Assembly (NCBI RefSeq): GCF_038433155.1
Contig: NZ_JBCDMW010000001.1
Location: 1 to 64,000 of the forward strand
Length of the DNA stretch: 64,000 nt
Direction: 5' to 3'
From: Luteococcus sp038433155
GTDB lineage: Bacteria > Actinomycetota > Actinomycetes > Propionibacteriales > Propionibacteriaceae
Part shown: positions 32,244 through 41,373 of the stretch, in pieces
How positions within the stretch are numbered: the first letter of the stretch is position 1
How the letters are laid out: each line of letters starts with the position of its first letter
Position numbers and translations under genes: made by a program
The notes under the pieces: generated by a model
What the model was told of the DNA's origin: nothing
What the model saw: the letters and a program-made list of their open reading frames with translations, nothing else
Databases searched by the model: none

Positions 32244-34703
32244 ATGGGATTCCTCGACAAGTTCCTCGGCAAGGACGCCAACCAGGGCGTTCCCGCGACC
32301 ACGCAGGCCCCGGCACCGGGCCAGCCCCTGCCCTTCGACCCGACTGAGCGGATCCCGGCCGAGCGGTTGGAGATCGTGCCCGGGATGCAGAATGTGGTCA
32401 CCCTGGACGTCCAGGCGGTGCACGGCATCCGCTACCTCCTGCCGCGGCGCACCCCCTACGGCCAGGGGCTGGCGGTCAGCGCCGGGCAGACCGAGCTGCG
32501 GTTGGTGGTGGACCCGTCGGGTGTGGTGGAGTTCACCCCCACGTGGGGCTCCCTGAAGGTCCCCGAGGCGCTGCTGATCGAACTGTGGACGGCGCTGCAG
32601 CCGGTGCCGGGCGAGCATCGCTCGCCCAGCCTGCCGCAGGTGGTGTGGCGGGTGGTGGCCAATGCCAGCTCCCAGCCGTCTGCTTCCCCGGCACCGCCGC
32701 TCGCCCCGACGACCCACGCGATGCCTCCGCAGGCGCCGGGGCAATCGGCCCGGAGCGCTGTTCCCCCGCCGCAGGCGGCGGCGGGTTGGGGACAGCCCGG
32801 CAGCATGCCGTCCGCTTCCCCCGCACCGGGATCGCAGCCATCGGCACGCCAGCCCTGGACGCCACCACAGCCCCCGGCATCCCAACCGTCCGCACCCCAG
32901 CCATCCGCACCCCAGCCGTCGGCCCGAGGAGGAGCGACGGCCGCGCCCCCGCCCAACCCGTGGGCTCGTCCGCAGGAGCAGCCGGCCACCGACCAGCCGG
33001 ATCAGGGGGCCGCGGCGGCCGACGCTCTGGGCACATCCTCGCCGGCGGCCGCTCAACCGGCCACCGAAGCTCCGGAAAGACCTGCTTCGACCCCGGAACA
33101 CACCGACCCGATGCTGGGGGCGGCCGCATCATTGGGCGCCAGCGCCGCGGCGGCTCGGCCGCAGACGCCGCCCCAGCCCGAGGCGGAGCCGCACCCCGCC
33201 CCCGCCTCCGAGCAGCTGCCCCGGGAGACCGCTGAGAACCACGACGAGGCGCTGGCCGCGGCCGCCGGTGTCGGGGCGGCCTCGGCGGCCGCAGTCCAGA
33301 CACCTGCCCAGCCTGACCCGCGCACCCAGCCCGGCACCGCGCCGCAGCCTGACCCGCAGACCCAGCCCGACACTGAGGGCCAGCCCGACCCGGTGCCCCT
33401 CCCAGCCCAAGGGGCGCAGCCCGATCCGGAACAGCAGCCAGCCCCGCAGACCCAGCCCGACACTGAGGGCCAGCCCGACCCGGCGCCCCTCCCCGCCCAG
33501 GGGGCGCAGCCCGCCCCGGAACAACAGCCGAACCCCGAGGGGAAACCGGCCCCGGCGGAAGCGCCCGTCGCCCTGCCGCACGGCATCGACCCGGTCCTGG
33601 CCGCCGCGGCCAGCGCGGGCGCCGCCGGCGCCGGCGCCGAGGCCACGGCACAGCCCACCGCCGGTCGCGACGACGAGACGGCCGGCTGGGACGTGATCAC
33701 CGAGGCCTGCCGCCGGGTCCACGGCGAGCAGCGCCCCCACCAGTTCCGCGTCCACATCCCGCACTTCACGGGCGGCAATGATCCGCTCAGCCTGGTGGAG
33801 GCCTACCGGGTCACCGAGGGCGAGCCGCACTGGCACTACGTCGGCTACGGCCTGAGCGACATCCACCTCTCCAACCGCACCGACGACCCGGAGGCGAAGT
33901 CCGGCCGGGGCTATGAGCTCACCTACCGGTTGGCCGACCCCTCGGCCGCCGACCCGCAGGCCGGCCCGCCGATGTGGCCCGTGGTGGAGCTGCAGTTCCT
34001 GGCGCGCTACGTGCTCGGGTCCGGAAATGACTTCCTGGCCGGCGACCACATGCGGCTGGCCCGGCCGGTCACCTCGGCCGCGCCCACGACGCTGACCGGG
34101 CTCGGCTTCCTGGCCGACCCGCAGCTGGCCGAGACCCGCAGCCCCGCCGGTTCGGTGACGTTCATCCAGGCCGTCGGGCTGACCGAGGACGAGATCGACA
34201 CCATGGCCAACTGGAGCGGCAGCAGATTCCTAGAGCTGTTGACCAGCCGGATCCCGCTTGCGGTCACCCGGCTGCAGCGGGAATCGCTGCTGACCGATCC
34301 GCAGGTCCGCGCCGCCCGCGACGAGGGGCTGCAGCGCGACGGCTCCAACACCGGCACCATCTTCGCCAACCTCCTGAACTGGCAGCCAGTCGGGGAGGGC
34401 CAGACCATGGTCAGCCTGGACGTCGCCGGGGTCCGGGCGCTGCACACGCTGCTACCGGCGCGGCTGCCCTTCGGGCGTCGCTTCGCGCTGGAGTATGGCG
34501 ACGGGAATGGGCGCCGTCTGCTGGGCTTCCAGCCCAACCAGCGGCCGAACATCCACGTCGACCAGGCGCTGATTGTGGTGGACGCCACCCGGGAGATGCT
34601 CGACGAGTTGTGCCGGATGCTGCCGGCCCAGCCGGGCGATTTCCAGCTGCCCAACTACCCGGGGCTGATCTGGCGGGTCCTGCCGGAGCCCACCCAGCGA
34701 TAG
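32244..34703 (+). CDS. Large SUFU-domain protein with duplicated flanking domain and repetitive linker
   Basis: 819 residues. (1) ~47-139: domain with DVQAVHGIRYLLPRRTPYG and end SLPQVVWRV. (2) ~140-478: Pro/Ala/Gln/Ser linker with tandem TQPDTEGQPDPxPLPAQG units and three Ala-rich patches of the form D(P/E)xLxAAAxxGA. (3) ~480-690: suppressor-of-fused domain (GWDVITEACRRVHGEQRPH, WHYVGYGLSDIHLS, ELTYRLAD, VELQFLARYVL, GDHMRLARP). (4) ~719-814: a second copy of domain 1 (DVAGVRALHTLLPARLPFG ... NYPGLIWRV). ATG 32244 is 16 codons before clear domain residues. Bacterial SUFU domains are best known as immunity-type modules of toxin systems; no toxin is visible nearby. Cytosolic (no signal or membrane segment). 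Confidence 0.85.
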   Translation: MGFLDKFLGKDANQGVPATTQAPAPGQPLPFDPTERIPAERLEIVPGMQNVVTLDVQAVHGIRYLLPRRTPYGQGLAVSAGQTELRLVVDPSGVVEFTPTWGSLKVPEALLIELWTALQPVPGEHRSPSLPQVVWRVVANASSQPSASPAPPLAPTTHAMPPQAPGQSARSAVPPPQAAAGWGQPGSMPSASPAPGSQPSARQPWTPPQPPASQPSAPQPSAPQPSARGGATAAPPPNPWARPQEQPATDQPDQGAAAADALGTSSPAAAQPATEAPERPASTPEHTDPMLGAAASLGASAAAARPQTPPQPEAEPHPAPASEQLPRETAENHDEALAAAAGVGAASAAAVQTPAQPDPRTQPGTAPQPDPQTQPDTEGQPDPVPLPAQGAQPDPEQQPAPQTQPDTEGQPDPAPLPAQGAQPAPEQQPNPEGKPAPAEAPVALPHGIDPVLAAAASAGAAGAGAEATAQPTAGRDDETAGWDVITEACRRVHGEQRPHQFRVHIPHFTGGNDPLSLVEAYRVTEGEPHWHYVGYGLSDIHLSNRTDDPEAKSGRGYELTYRLADPSAADPQAGPPMWPVVELQFLARYVLGSGNDFLAGDHMRLARPVTSAAPTTLTGLGFLADPQLAETRSPAGSVTFIQAVGLTEDEIDTMANWSGSRFLELLTSRIPLAVTRLQRESLLTDPQVRAARDEGLQRDGSNTGTIFANLLNWQPVGEGQTMVSLDVAGVRALHTLLPARLPFGRRFALEYGDGNGRRLLGFQPNQRPNIHVDQALIVVDATREMLDELCRMLPAQPGDFQLPNYPGLIWRVLPEPTQR

Positions 34704-34751
34704 TGAACGGCTGGGCGGGCCGCCCACGGCAGAGACCGTGAGTGGGTCGCC

Positions 34752-34803
34752 TGTCCTGTGGAACTTTGGGTAGCGAAGTCACCACCCAAAGTTCCACAGG
34801 ACA
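34752..34803. repeat. Perfect inverted repeat C2 between convergent genes
   Basis: 20 bp perfect arms, 34752-34771 and 34784-34803 (core TGTGGAACTTTGGG), with a 12 nt loop, 48 nt after the SUFU gene and 21 nt before the end of the convergent YhgE/Pip gene. It could act as a bidirectional terminator. The flank ACAACCGTCC resembles the arm of element D. Confidence 0.85.
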
Positions 34804-34824
34804 ACCGTCCAGCCTCTTCAGTCC

Positions 34825-37605
34825 TCAGTCCCGGGTCTGACCCGCGGCCCGACGGTAACCGGCGGGGCTCAGGGTGCGCCGACGGGTGACCGCCAGCAGC
34901 CCGGCCACGGCGGCCAGCAACCAGAAGGTCAGCAGCAGACCCACCGGGCCGACCCCCATCGGGGCGCCGGTGACGATCCGCCGCAGCCCGGTCAGCGCGG
35001 GCGCCAGCGGAGAGGCGCCGTGCACCGCGGCGAAGCCGGACGGCACAGCCGAAACCAGACCGACGGCCGCGGTCACCGCCGCCAGCACCGCGGCCAGCGT
35101 CCGGCCCAACCCGCCGAACCAGGCCGCCAGGGCATGGTTGACGGCCGTGAAGGCAAGCGCGGCCAGGACCAGGAAGGCGGTCAGCTCCACGCCCCGGCCG
35201 AAGCCTAGGTGCATCGCCGTCGAGCCTAGGATGCCCAGCAGCACTGCCTGACCCGCGGCCACCGTGGCGCCCGGGACCATGGTGGCGGCGGCCAGCTGCC
35301 AGCTGGGACGCGACGAGGTCAGGGTGCGGGAGGCCACGGGCCGCACCAGTAGCCAGGTGGCCAGCGCCCCCAGCCAGGTGCCCAGGGTGAGCACCAGGGT
35401 GGTGATCTGCTTCAGCGGGGTGGCGATGGAGTCCGCGCCGCCGGTGACCGGGGTGGCCACCACCGTGGACAGCTTCTCCCGCTCCGCCGCGGAATAGCTG
35501 GGCACCTGCTGGGCGCCGTCCGAGACCTTGTCCGCGAAGGTGCGGGTGCCGGTGGCCAGCTTGTCGGCGCCGCCGCTGAGCTTGGTGATGCCGGTGGCCA
35601 GCTGCTGCACCCCGTCGTTGGCCTGCTTGACCCCGACGGTGTACCTGGTGACCCCGTCGGCATAGGTGGCGACGCCATCGGTGTACTTCCCGACGCCATC
35701 CAGGTAGGCGCCCACCCCGGTGGTGTACTTGCCGACGCCCGCGGCCAGGGTGTTGGCGCCGGCCGCGTACCTGTCCACCCCCTGCGCGAAGCCACCGACA
35801 CCCTGGGTGTAGTCCGCGACGCCATCGGTGTACTGGTCCACGCCGGTGGACAGCTGGGCCGCGCCGGTGGCCAGCTTGGTGCCGCCGGTCTTGAGCTGGG
35901 CGGACTTGCTGGCCAGGGTGTCGGCGCCGTCGCTGAGCTGCTTCACCCCGGCCGTCAGCTGGGCCAGCTGGCCGGCGATCTGCTTGGGTAGCTGGTCCAC
36001 CAGCCTGGTCACACCCGACGAGAGCTGCCCGGCCCCGTCGGCCAGCGCGGCGGCCCCGGACTTCAGGCTCTGCCCGGTCTTGGGATCCTTCACCTCCAAC
36101 GCGGCCGCGGCCGTTCCGGCCCCGGCCTGGAAGCCGCCCTCGAAGGCCGGCCGGGCGGCCTTGGCCACCTGGGGGCAGGCCGCGGCCGCCACCTTGTCGG
36201 CCAGGGCCGAGTCGGCCACCAACTGGGTCAGCTGCTGGTTCTGCGGCAGCTGGGCCTTGGCCAGGATGGTCTTCTTCTGCTCAGCGGTCAGCGCCAGTTC
36301 CGGCGGCAACTGGTCCAGGCTGGTGGCCAGCTGCTGCTGCAGCGTGGCCTGGTACTTGGCCAGGTTCTGAGGGGAGAGGGCGGTGCGCATCCCGTCGGCG
36401 ATCTGCGCGGAGCACTGGGCACCGAACTGCTTGGTGTAGGCGTCGCTGACCTGCTGCGGGATCGGCGCCTTGCCGTCGCGCCAGGCCACCAGCTGGTCCT
36501 GGTAGCGGGTCAGACCCGACGACAGCCCGGCCGCGCCTCCGGCCACCTGCTGGGCGCCGGTCTTCAACTGGCCCAGCTGGGCGAACTGCGCGTTCCCAGC
36601 GCCCGTGCCCTGGGCCAGCCCGGCCTCCAGCCGGTTGATCCCGCCGGCCAGCTGGCCAATCCCGTCGACCACCTGCCCGGTTCCCTTGGTGTACTGGGAA
36701 ATCCCGCTGCTCAGCTGGCTGGCGCCGGAATCCAGCCCCGCACCTGCGCCGGTCAGCTTCTTGCCGCCGGCCACCAGCTGACCACCACCCTCGGTGAGCC
36801 GTTTTCCGCCGGCCGACAGCTGCGTGGCACCGCTGGCCAGGGTCTTCCCGCCGGTGGACAGCTGCGTGCCGCCCTGGGCCAGCTGATTGCCGCCGGTGAT
36901 CACCTGCTGGCCACCCGTGGCCAGTTGCGTCCCCGCGTCGGTCAGCTGGGCCATGCCCTTGCCCAACTCTCCGGTGCCCTTGGCGGCCTGCGCGGCACCG
37001 TCGTCCAGCTGCTCGGCACCGTCGGCCAGCTGGGTGGCGCCATTGCCGATGGTGGTGAGCTGCTTGCCCATGGTGTTGAAGCCGACGTAGATGTTCTTGA
37101 GGTAGTTGCCGGTGAGCATGGCATTGGTGCTCTGCGCGGCCAGGTCCGCCACCTGCCGCGCGATCTCGGAGTCCTTCACCGGGGCCGCCGGGGAGGTCTG
37201 CACGTCGATGGTGGCCTGCTGCGCGCCCTCGGCCGCCTTCACGCTGGTGGCGGCGGCGGAGAAGTTCTCCGGGATGGTGACCACGGCGGCATAGCGGCCG
37301 TCGGCCAGGCCGGCCGCGGCATCGGCCGGGTCGCTCAGCACCCAGGTGATGTTGCGGCTCTGCTTGGCGACGATCTCGGCGGACAGCTGGCGGCCCATCG
37401 GCACCTGCTGGCCGTTGATGGTCACGGCCTTGTCCGCGTTGACCACGGCGGCGGTGATCTTGTCCAGCCGGTGGTCCCGGCCCCAGGCGGCGCCCAGCAG
37501 CACGCCGGCCAGCAGCAAGGGCACCAGCACCAGGGCCAGCAGACTCCGGCGGCCCAGCGGGCGGTGACTGTTGACCAGTTCGGGGCGGAAGGATGGCAGC
37601 AACAT
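34825..37605 (-). CDS. YhgE/Pip family membrane protein
   Basis: 926 residues. One N-terminal membrane helix (RRSLLALVLVPLLLAGVLL) precedes an external domain with the YhgE/Pip N-terminal pattern (AVVNADKAVTINGQQVPMGR). A very long heptad/11-mer repeat region (~195-720) follows with units such as LADGAEQLDDGAAQAAKGTG, predicted as a helical stalk. Five or six C-terminal membrane helices end in an RRAAGQTRD tail. This family is related to phage-infection protein and the ABC-2 permease fold. It follows the MMPL gene; ATG 37605 has GAGGT 7 nt upstream, while GTG 37617 would overlap the MMPL stop. Confidence 0.9.
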   Translation of the reverse strand: MLLPSFRPELVNSHRPLGRRSLLALVLVPLLLAGVLLGAAWGRDHRLDKITAAVVNADKAVTINGQQVPMGRQLSAEIVAKQSRNITWVLSDPADAAAGLADGRYAAVVTIPENFSAAATSVKAAEGAQQATIDVQTSPAAPVKDSEIARQVADLAAQSTNAMLTGNYLKNIYVGFNTMGKQLTTIGNGATQLADGAEQLDDGAAQAAKGTGELGKGMAQLTDAGTQLATGGQQVITGGNQLAQGGTQLSTGGKTLASGATQLSAGGKRLTEGGGQLVAGGKKLTGAGAGLDSGASQLSSGISQYTKGTGQVVDGIGQLAGGINRLEAGLAQGTGAGNAQFAQLGQLKTGAQQVAGGAAGLSSGLTRYQDQLVAWRDGKAPIPQQVSDAYTKQFGAQCSAQIADGMRTALSPQNLAKYQATLQQQLATSLDQLPPELALTAEQKKTILAKAQLPQNQQLTQLVADSALADKVAAAACPQVAKAARPAFEGGFQAGAGTAAAALEVKDPKTGQSLKSGAAALADGAGQLSSGVTRLVDQLPKQIAGQLAQLTAGVKQLSDGADTLASKSAQLKTGGTKLATGAAQLSTGVDQYTDGVADYTQGVGGFAQGVDRYAAGANTLAAGVGKYTTGVGAYLDGVGKYTDGVATYADGVTRYTVGVKQANDGVQQLATGITKLSGGADKLATGTRTFADKVSDGAQQVPSYSAAEREKLSTVVATPVTGGADSIATPLKQITTLVLTLGTWLGALATWLLVRPVASRTLTSSRPSWQLAAATMVPGATVAAGQAVLLGILGSTAMHLGFGRGVELTAFLVLAALAFTAVNHALAAWFGGLGRTLAAVLAAVTAAVGLVSAVPSGFAAVHGASPLAPALTGLRRIVTGAPMGVGPVGLLLTFWLLAAVAGLLAVTRRRTLSPAGYRRAAGQTRD

Positions 37606-37613
37606 GGCAGACC

Positions 37614-40556
37614 TCACAGGCTCTCGGTGAGCTGGTGGGCGGCGGAACCACCCGGGGCGGGGACGGGGGACGACGGGCTGGTGGCACCCGGCGGGGTTGA
37701 GTCCTGGGGAGTCGAGTCCGACGTCGACGGGACGGGCGATGAGGAGCTCCGGGTGGTCCGTGCCACCGCCTCCCGGGCCACCAGGTTGATGGTGCGCTCG
37801 GGGCGCCAGCGGGCGATGGCCCCCCGGTCATGCACCCCCAGCACGAAGGCCGGCGCCCCCGCAATGTCCCCATTGGCGGCCACCACCTGCTCCGCGGCCC
37901 GACGGGCGTCCTCGACGGCCCGCTCCAGCGCGGCCAGGTCCGGCCCGGCCAGGGAGTCGGCCCCGTCGACCAGCACCACCCGCGGGTTGCGGCGCAGGGC
38001 GGCGGCCAGGTCATGGGCCAGCCCCGACGCGCTGGTGGCCTCCAGCTGCGCGGTGACCCGACGGACGTCGGCGGCCCGGCCGGGCAGCAGCTGGCCACCC
38101 ACGCGTGCCTTGCCGTCGGTGACCGCCAGCCGGCCGGACAGGGCCAGCAGCAGCGCCCGACGGGGGTAGGAGTCGCCCTGCACCACGGCAACCTGGCCCG
38201 GTTCCAGGTGCAGGCTGGTGGCGCCGAACAAGCCGTCGGCGCTCAACGAGTCGGCGTGCAGCGCCTCGGTGTGCACGGGGGTGGGCCAGCTGTCCAGCTC
38301 CAGTTCCCGATGCAGGCCCTCACCCTCGACGTCGAGCACCGGCAGCAGCCGGTCCAGCCAGCCGGGCAGCCACCAGGCCCTGTCCCCCAGCAGCTGCAGC
38401 ACCGCGGGCACCAGGGTCATCCGGACCAGGAAGGCGTCGGCGGCCACGCCCAGGGCCAGGCCGAATGCGATCTGCTTGATTGGCCCCATCCCCTCCGGGA
38501 CGAAGAAGGCGAAGACCGCGAACATGATCACGGCGGCGGCGGTCACCACCGGCGCGGAGCCCTTGAAGCCGCTCAGGATGGCCTGGCGCGCCAGCTCGGT
38601 CCGGTCGGCGTCGGGATTGCGTCGCCGGGCATGCACATAGTCCTCGCGCATTCGGCTCACCAGGAAGACCTCGTAGTCCATCGCCAGGCCAAACAGGATG
38701 CCCATGATCACAATCGGCATGAAGCTGATGATGGGGGTGGGCTTCTCCAGGTTGATGACCTGCGCGCCGATCCCCCGGTTGAAGACCAGCTGGGTGGCCC
38801 CGAAGGCCGCGCCGACGCTCAACAGGTAGCCGACGGTGGCCTTCACCGGCACCCAGAAGGAGCGGAAGACCATCATCAGCAGCACGAAACTCAGGCCCAC
38901 GACGAAGATGCCGAAGGGGATCAGGGCATTGGCCAGCCGCTGCGAGATGTCGATCTGGATGGCGGTCTGGCCCGTGACCGCCGTCTCGGTGCCGGGGGTG
39001 GTCAACCACTCGTCGTGCTTGTCCACCAGGCGCTGCACCAGCGTGCCGGTGGCCGGGTCGTCGGGGGCGGTGGTGGGCACCACCTGGACGAATCCGGTGT
39101 CGGCATTGCGGTTGGGAGTGGCAATCAGCACCTGCTGCACGCCCTCGGTTGCCTCGATGTCGGCCTTCAGCCGGTTCATGATCCCCATCGGATCGTCGCT
39201 GGCCAGGATGTCCGCGGTCACGATCAGCGGGCCATTGAAGCCGGGGCCGAAGTGCTTGGCCACCAGGTCATATTCGACGCGCGCCGGGGTGCCGGCGGTC
39301 TGCTGCCCGGCATTGGGCAGGCTCATCCGCAGGCTGGCGGCGGGCACGGACAGGGCGGTCAGGCCGACGACCACCACCAGCAGCGTGACCACCGGGAAGC
39401 GGGTCACCACCCCCACCCACCAGTCATAGGGAGACCGACGGCGGGGTGCTGCGGGCCGCGCCGGCTGCCCGTCGGAATCCTCGACGACGGCTTGGGCGGC
39501 CTTCGCGCGAGCCGTGGCCCGGGGCCGCATCCGCTCCCCCAGCAGGCCCATCAGCGCGGGCAGCGCGGTCAGGGCAATCACCACGGCCAGCGCCACGGCG
39601 ACGGCGGCGAAGGCCCCCATCACGGTGAGGAAGGGGATGTTGGCCAGCGCCAACCCGATCAGGGCGATGCACACCGTGAGGCCGGCGAAGACCACCGCGG
39701 AGCCAGCGGTGGCAACGGCCTGGGCGGTGGACTCCTCCGGGTCCAGCCCGGGGTGCCCCGGGGTGCCCCGCAGCTGCTCCCGATGCCGGGACAGGATGAA
39801 CAGCGCGTAGTCGATCCCGACGGCCAGGCCCAGCATCACCGCCAGCATCGGGGTGGTGGAGTTCACGTCGGCCAGTCCGGCGGCCAGCATGATCAGGCAC
39901 ATGGACAGGGCGACGCCCACCACGGCGGTCAGCAGCGGCAGGCCGGCGGCGATCATCGAGCCCAGGGTGACGAACAACACCACCAGCGCCACGATCAGGC
40001 CCAACCCCTCGGTGGCGGTCATCGTCGGCACCTCGATGGCATAGGCCTGACCACCCATGGTGATCTCGGAGCCGGGCGGCAGCTCGGCCTCCAGCCGGTT
40101 GGCGACGTCCACCAGCCGCGCCCGGTCCCCGTCGGTGATGGTGGCCATGGTCTTGTCCAGTTGCAGCTGGATCATGGCGGCGCGCCCGTCGTCGCTGAGC
40201 AGCCCGCTGGTCATCGGGTCATAGGGGCTGGTGGCCCGGCTCACCATGGGGTCCGTGGCCAGGCCCTTGACCACCCGCTCGACCCCACTCCTGGCGGCCG
40301 TGTCCTTGCTGGGGGTCCCCTCCGGCAGGATCACCAGCGCATTGGCCGACATCGCGGCCGCCTCCGGGAAGGTGAGGTGCAGCTTGTCCAGCGCCATCTG
40401 GGAGGGGGCGCCGGGGATGGAGAAGTTGTCGCTGTACTTGCCGCCGAGGGTCGCGGTCAGGCCGCCCAGCGCAATCAGCACCGCCAGCCACAGGGCCAGC
40501 ACGCGACGGCCGTGCCGGTAGCAGGCGCGGCCCAGGCGGTACAGGAAGGAAGACAT
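37614..40556 (-). CDS. MMPL family transporter with C-terminal degenerate ABC-ATPase-like domain
   Basis: 980 residues. Residues 1-740 form an MMPL/RND-like transporter: about 12 membrane helices in two halves, external loops, GMEITMGGQAYAIE-type region, and ALFILSRHREQ and DYEVFLVSRMREDYVHARR loops after helices 4 and 10. Residues ~765-930 resemble an ABC nucleotide-binding domain that has lost key residues: LFGATSLHLEPGQVAVVQG followed by DSYPRRALLLALSG where Walker A should be, NPRVVLVDGADSL as Walker B-like and VLGVHD as H-loop-like. A Ser/Pro tail (~931-980) follows. It is divergent from a TetR gene and upstream of YhgE/Pip. Lipid or drug export is the family role; the substrate is unknown. 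Confidence 0.9.
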   Translation of the reverse strand: MSSFLYRLGRACYRHGRRVLALWLAVLIALGGLTATLGGKYSDNFSIPGAPSQMALDKLHLTFPEAAAMSANALVILPEGTPSKDTAARSGVERVVKGLATDPMVSRATSPYDPMTSGLLSDDGRAAMIQLQLDKTMATITDGDRARLVDVANRLEAELPPGSEITMGGQAYAIEVPTMTATEGLGLIVALVVLFVTLGSMIAAGLPLLTAVVGVALSMCLIMLAAGLADVNSTTPMLAVMLGLAVGIDYALFILSRHREQLRGTPGHPGLDPEESTAQAVATAGSAVVFAGLTVCIALIGLALANIPFLTVMGAFAAVAVALAVVIALTALPALMGLLGERMRPRATARAKAAQAVVEDSDGQPARPAAPRRRSPYDWWVGVVTRFPVVTLLVVVVGLTALSVPAASLRMSLPNAGQQTAGTPARVEYDLVAKHFGPGFNGPLIVTADILASDDPMGIMNRLKADIEATEGVQQVLIATPNRNADTGFVQVVPTTAPDDPATGTLVQRLVDKHDEWLTTPGTETAVTGQTAIQIDISQRLANALIPFGIFVVGLSFVLLMMVFRSFWVPVKATVGYLLSVGAAFGATQLVFNRGIGAQVINLEKPTPIISFMPIVIMGILFGLAMDYEVFLVSRMREDYVHARRRNPDADRTELARQAILSGFKGSAPVVTAAAVIMFAVFAFFVPEGMGPIKQIAFGLALGVAADAFLVRMTLVPAVLQLLGDRAWWLPGWLDRLLPVLDVEGEGLHRELELDSWPTPVHTEALHADSLSADGLFGATSLHLEPGQVAVVQGDSYPRRALLLALSGRLAVTDGKARVGGQLLPGRAADVRRVTAQLEATSASGLAHDLAAALRRNPRVVLVDGADSLAGPDLAALERAVEDARRAAEQVVAANGDIAGAPAFVLGVHDRGAIARWRPERTINLVAREAVARTTRSSSSPVPSTSDSTPQDSTPPGATSPSSPVPAPGGSAAHQLTESL

Positions 40557-40593
40557 GAGGCTCCAGAGCGGCTGTGGGAGGGGTGCTGACAGG

Positions 40594-40620
40594 TGTTGGA
40601 TACAGTTGTGTATCCGATAC
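40594..40620. promoter_or_regulatory. Probable TetR operator in the MMPL/tetR divergent region
   Basis: GGATACAGTTGTGTATCC (40598-40615) is a perfect 7 bp inverted repeat around GTTG, and the overlapping GTATCCGATAC (40610-40620) is a second palindrome; together they form an extended ~24 bp near-symmetrical site. It lies about 22 bp upstream of a TATGCT -10-like box (40642-40647) for the tetR gene and about 40 bp upstream of the MMPL start, so binding could repress both genes. Confidence 0.7.
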
Positions 40621-40679
40621 AGGAGTGTACTCAGCCCGGCGTATGCTTCCAACCGTCGCCCCACCCGGAGAGGACGCCC

Positions 40680-41294
40680 GTGAGCACCCCCAACTCCCCC
40701 CGCCGCGCAGCCACCCGCGATCGGTTGGTCACGGCCGCCATCCCGGTGATCGCCCACAAGGGCGTGCTGGGGGCCAGCGTCGAGGAGATCTGTGAGGCCG
40801 CCGGCTTCACCCGCGGTGCCTTCTACTCCAACTTCGATTCCAAGGACGATCTGTGCATCGCCATCCTCGAGGTCCTGTGTGACCGGCACCTGACCGCCGC
40901 GCGAACGGCAATCGACCGGATGGACCACTCCCTGGCCCTGCCGGAGCGGCTCTCCCAGACCCTGCAGCTGTTCATCGCGACGGCGGGCGAGGACGCCAAC
41001 ACGGTGCTGGTGATGAGCGAACTACGGCTCTACGCCGCGCGGGAGCCGGCACTGCGCACGGCCTTCAACTCCTTCGAGGCCGGGGTGACGCCGTTGTTCG
41101 CCGGCCTGATGGGCGACGGGCTGCGCTCCGCCGGGCTGAGCCTCACGGTGCCGGTGGAGCAGGCGATCTCCCTGCTGCACGCGGTCTACGACCAGACCGC
41201 GCTGGACCAGCTGATCCGCGGTGAGCAGCCCGATTCCCCGGAGGCCGCCAACCAGCTCAGCCTGGTGCTGCGCTCGATGCTCGCCCCCACCTGA
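40680..41294 (+). CDS. TetR-family transcriptional regulator
   Basis: 204 residues. The N-terminal HTH is TRDRLVTAAIPVIAHKGVLG then ASVEEICEAAGFTRGAFYSN and FDSKDDL, the standard TetR pattern; the ligand-binding helices follow. GTG start at 40680 has GGAGAGGA upstream. It is transcribed away from the MMPL-YhgE operon, with the palindrome at 40594-40620 in between, so it most likely represses that operon and itself until a ligand (perhaps the exported compound) binds. Confidence 0.93.
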   Translation: MSTPNSPRRAATRDRLVTAAIPVIAHKGVLGASVEEICEAAGFTRGAFYSNFDSKDDLCIAILEVLCDRHLTAARTAIDRMDHSLALPERLSQTLQLFIATAGEDANTVLVMSELRLYAAREPALRTAFNSFEAGVTPLFAGLMGDGLRSAGLSLTVPVEQAISLLHAVYDQTALDQLIRGEQPDSPEAANQLSLVLRSMLAPT

Positions 41295-41373
41295 GCCACA
41301 CCCGCACCGGACGTTCAACCAGCCGTCATCCAGACGCCCCGCTCCCGCCATCCCGACGGTGGATCGTTGGTCC

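Noticed and set aside
37830..40589. 919-codon plus-strand frame opposite the MMPL gene
   Set aside because: Composition is His/Gln/Gly-rich antisense of a typical MMPL protein; no start site or domain.
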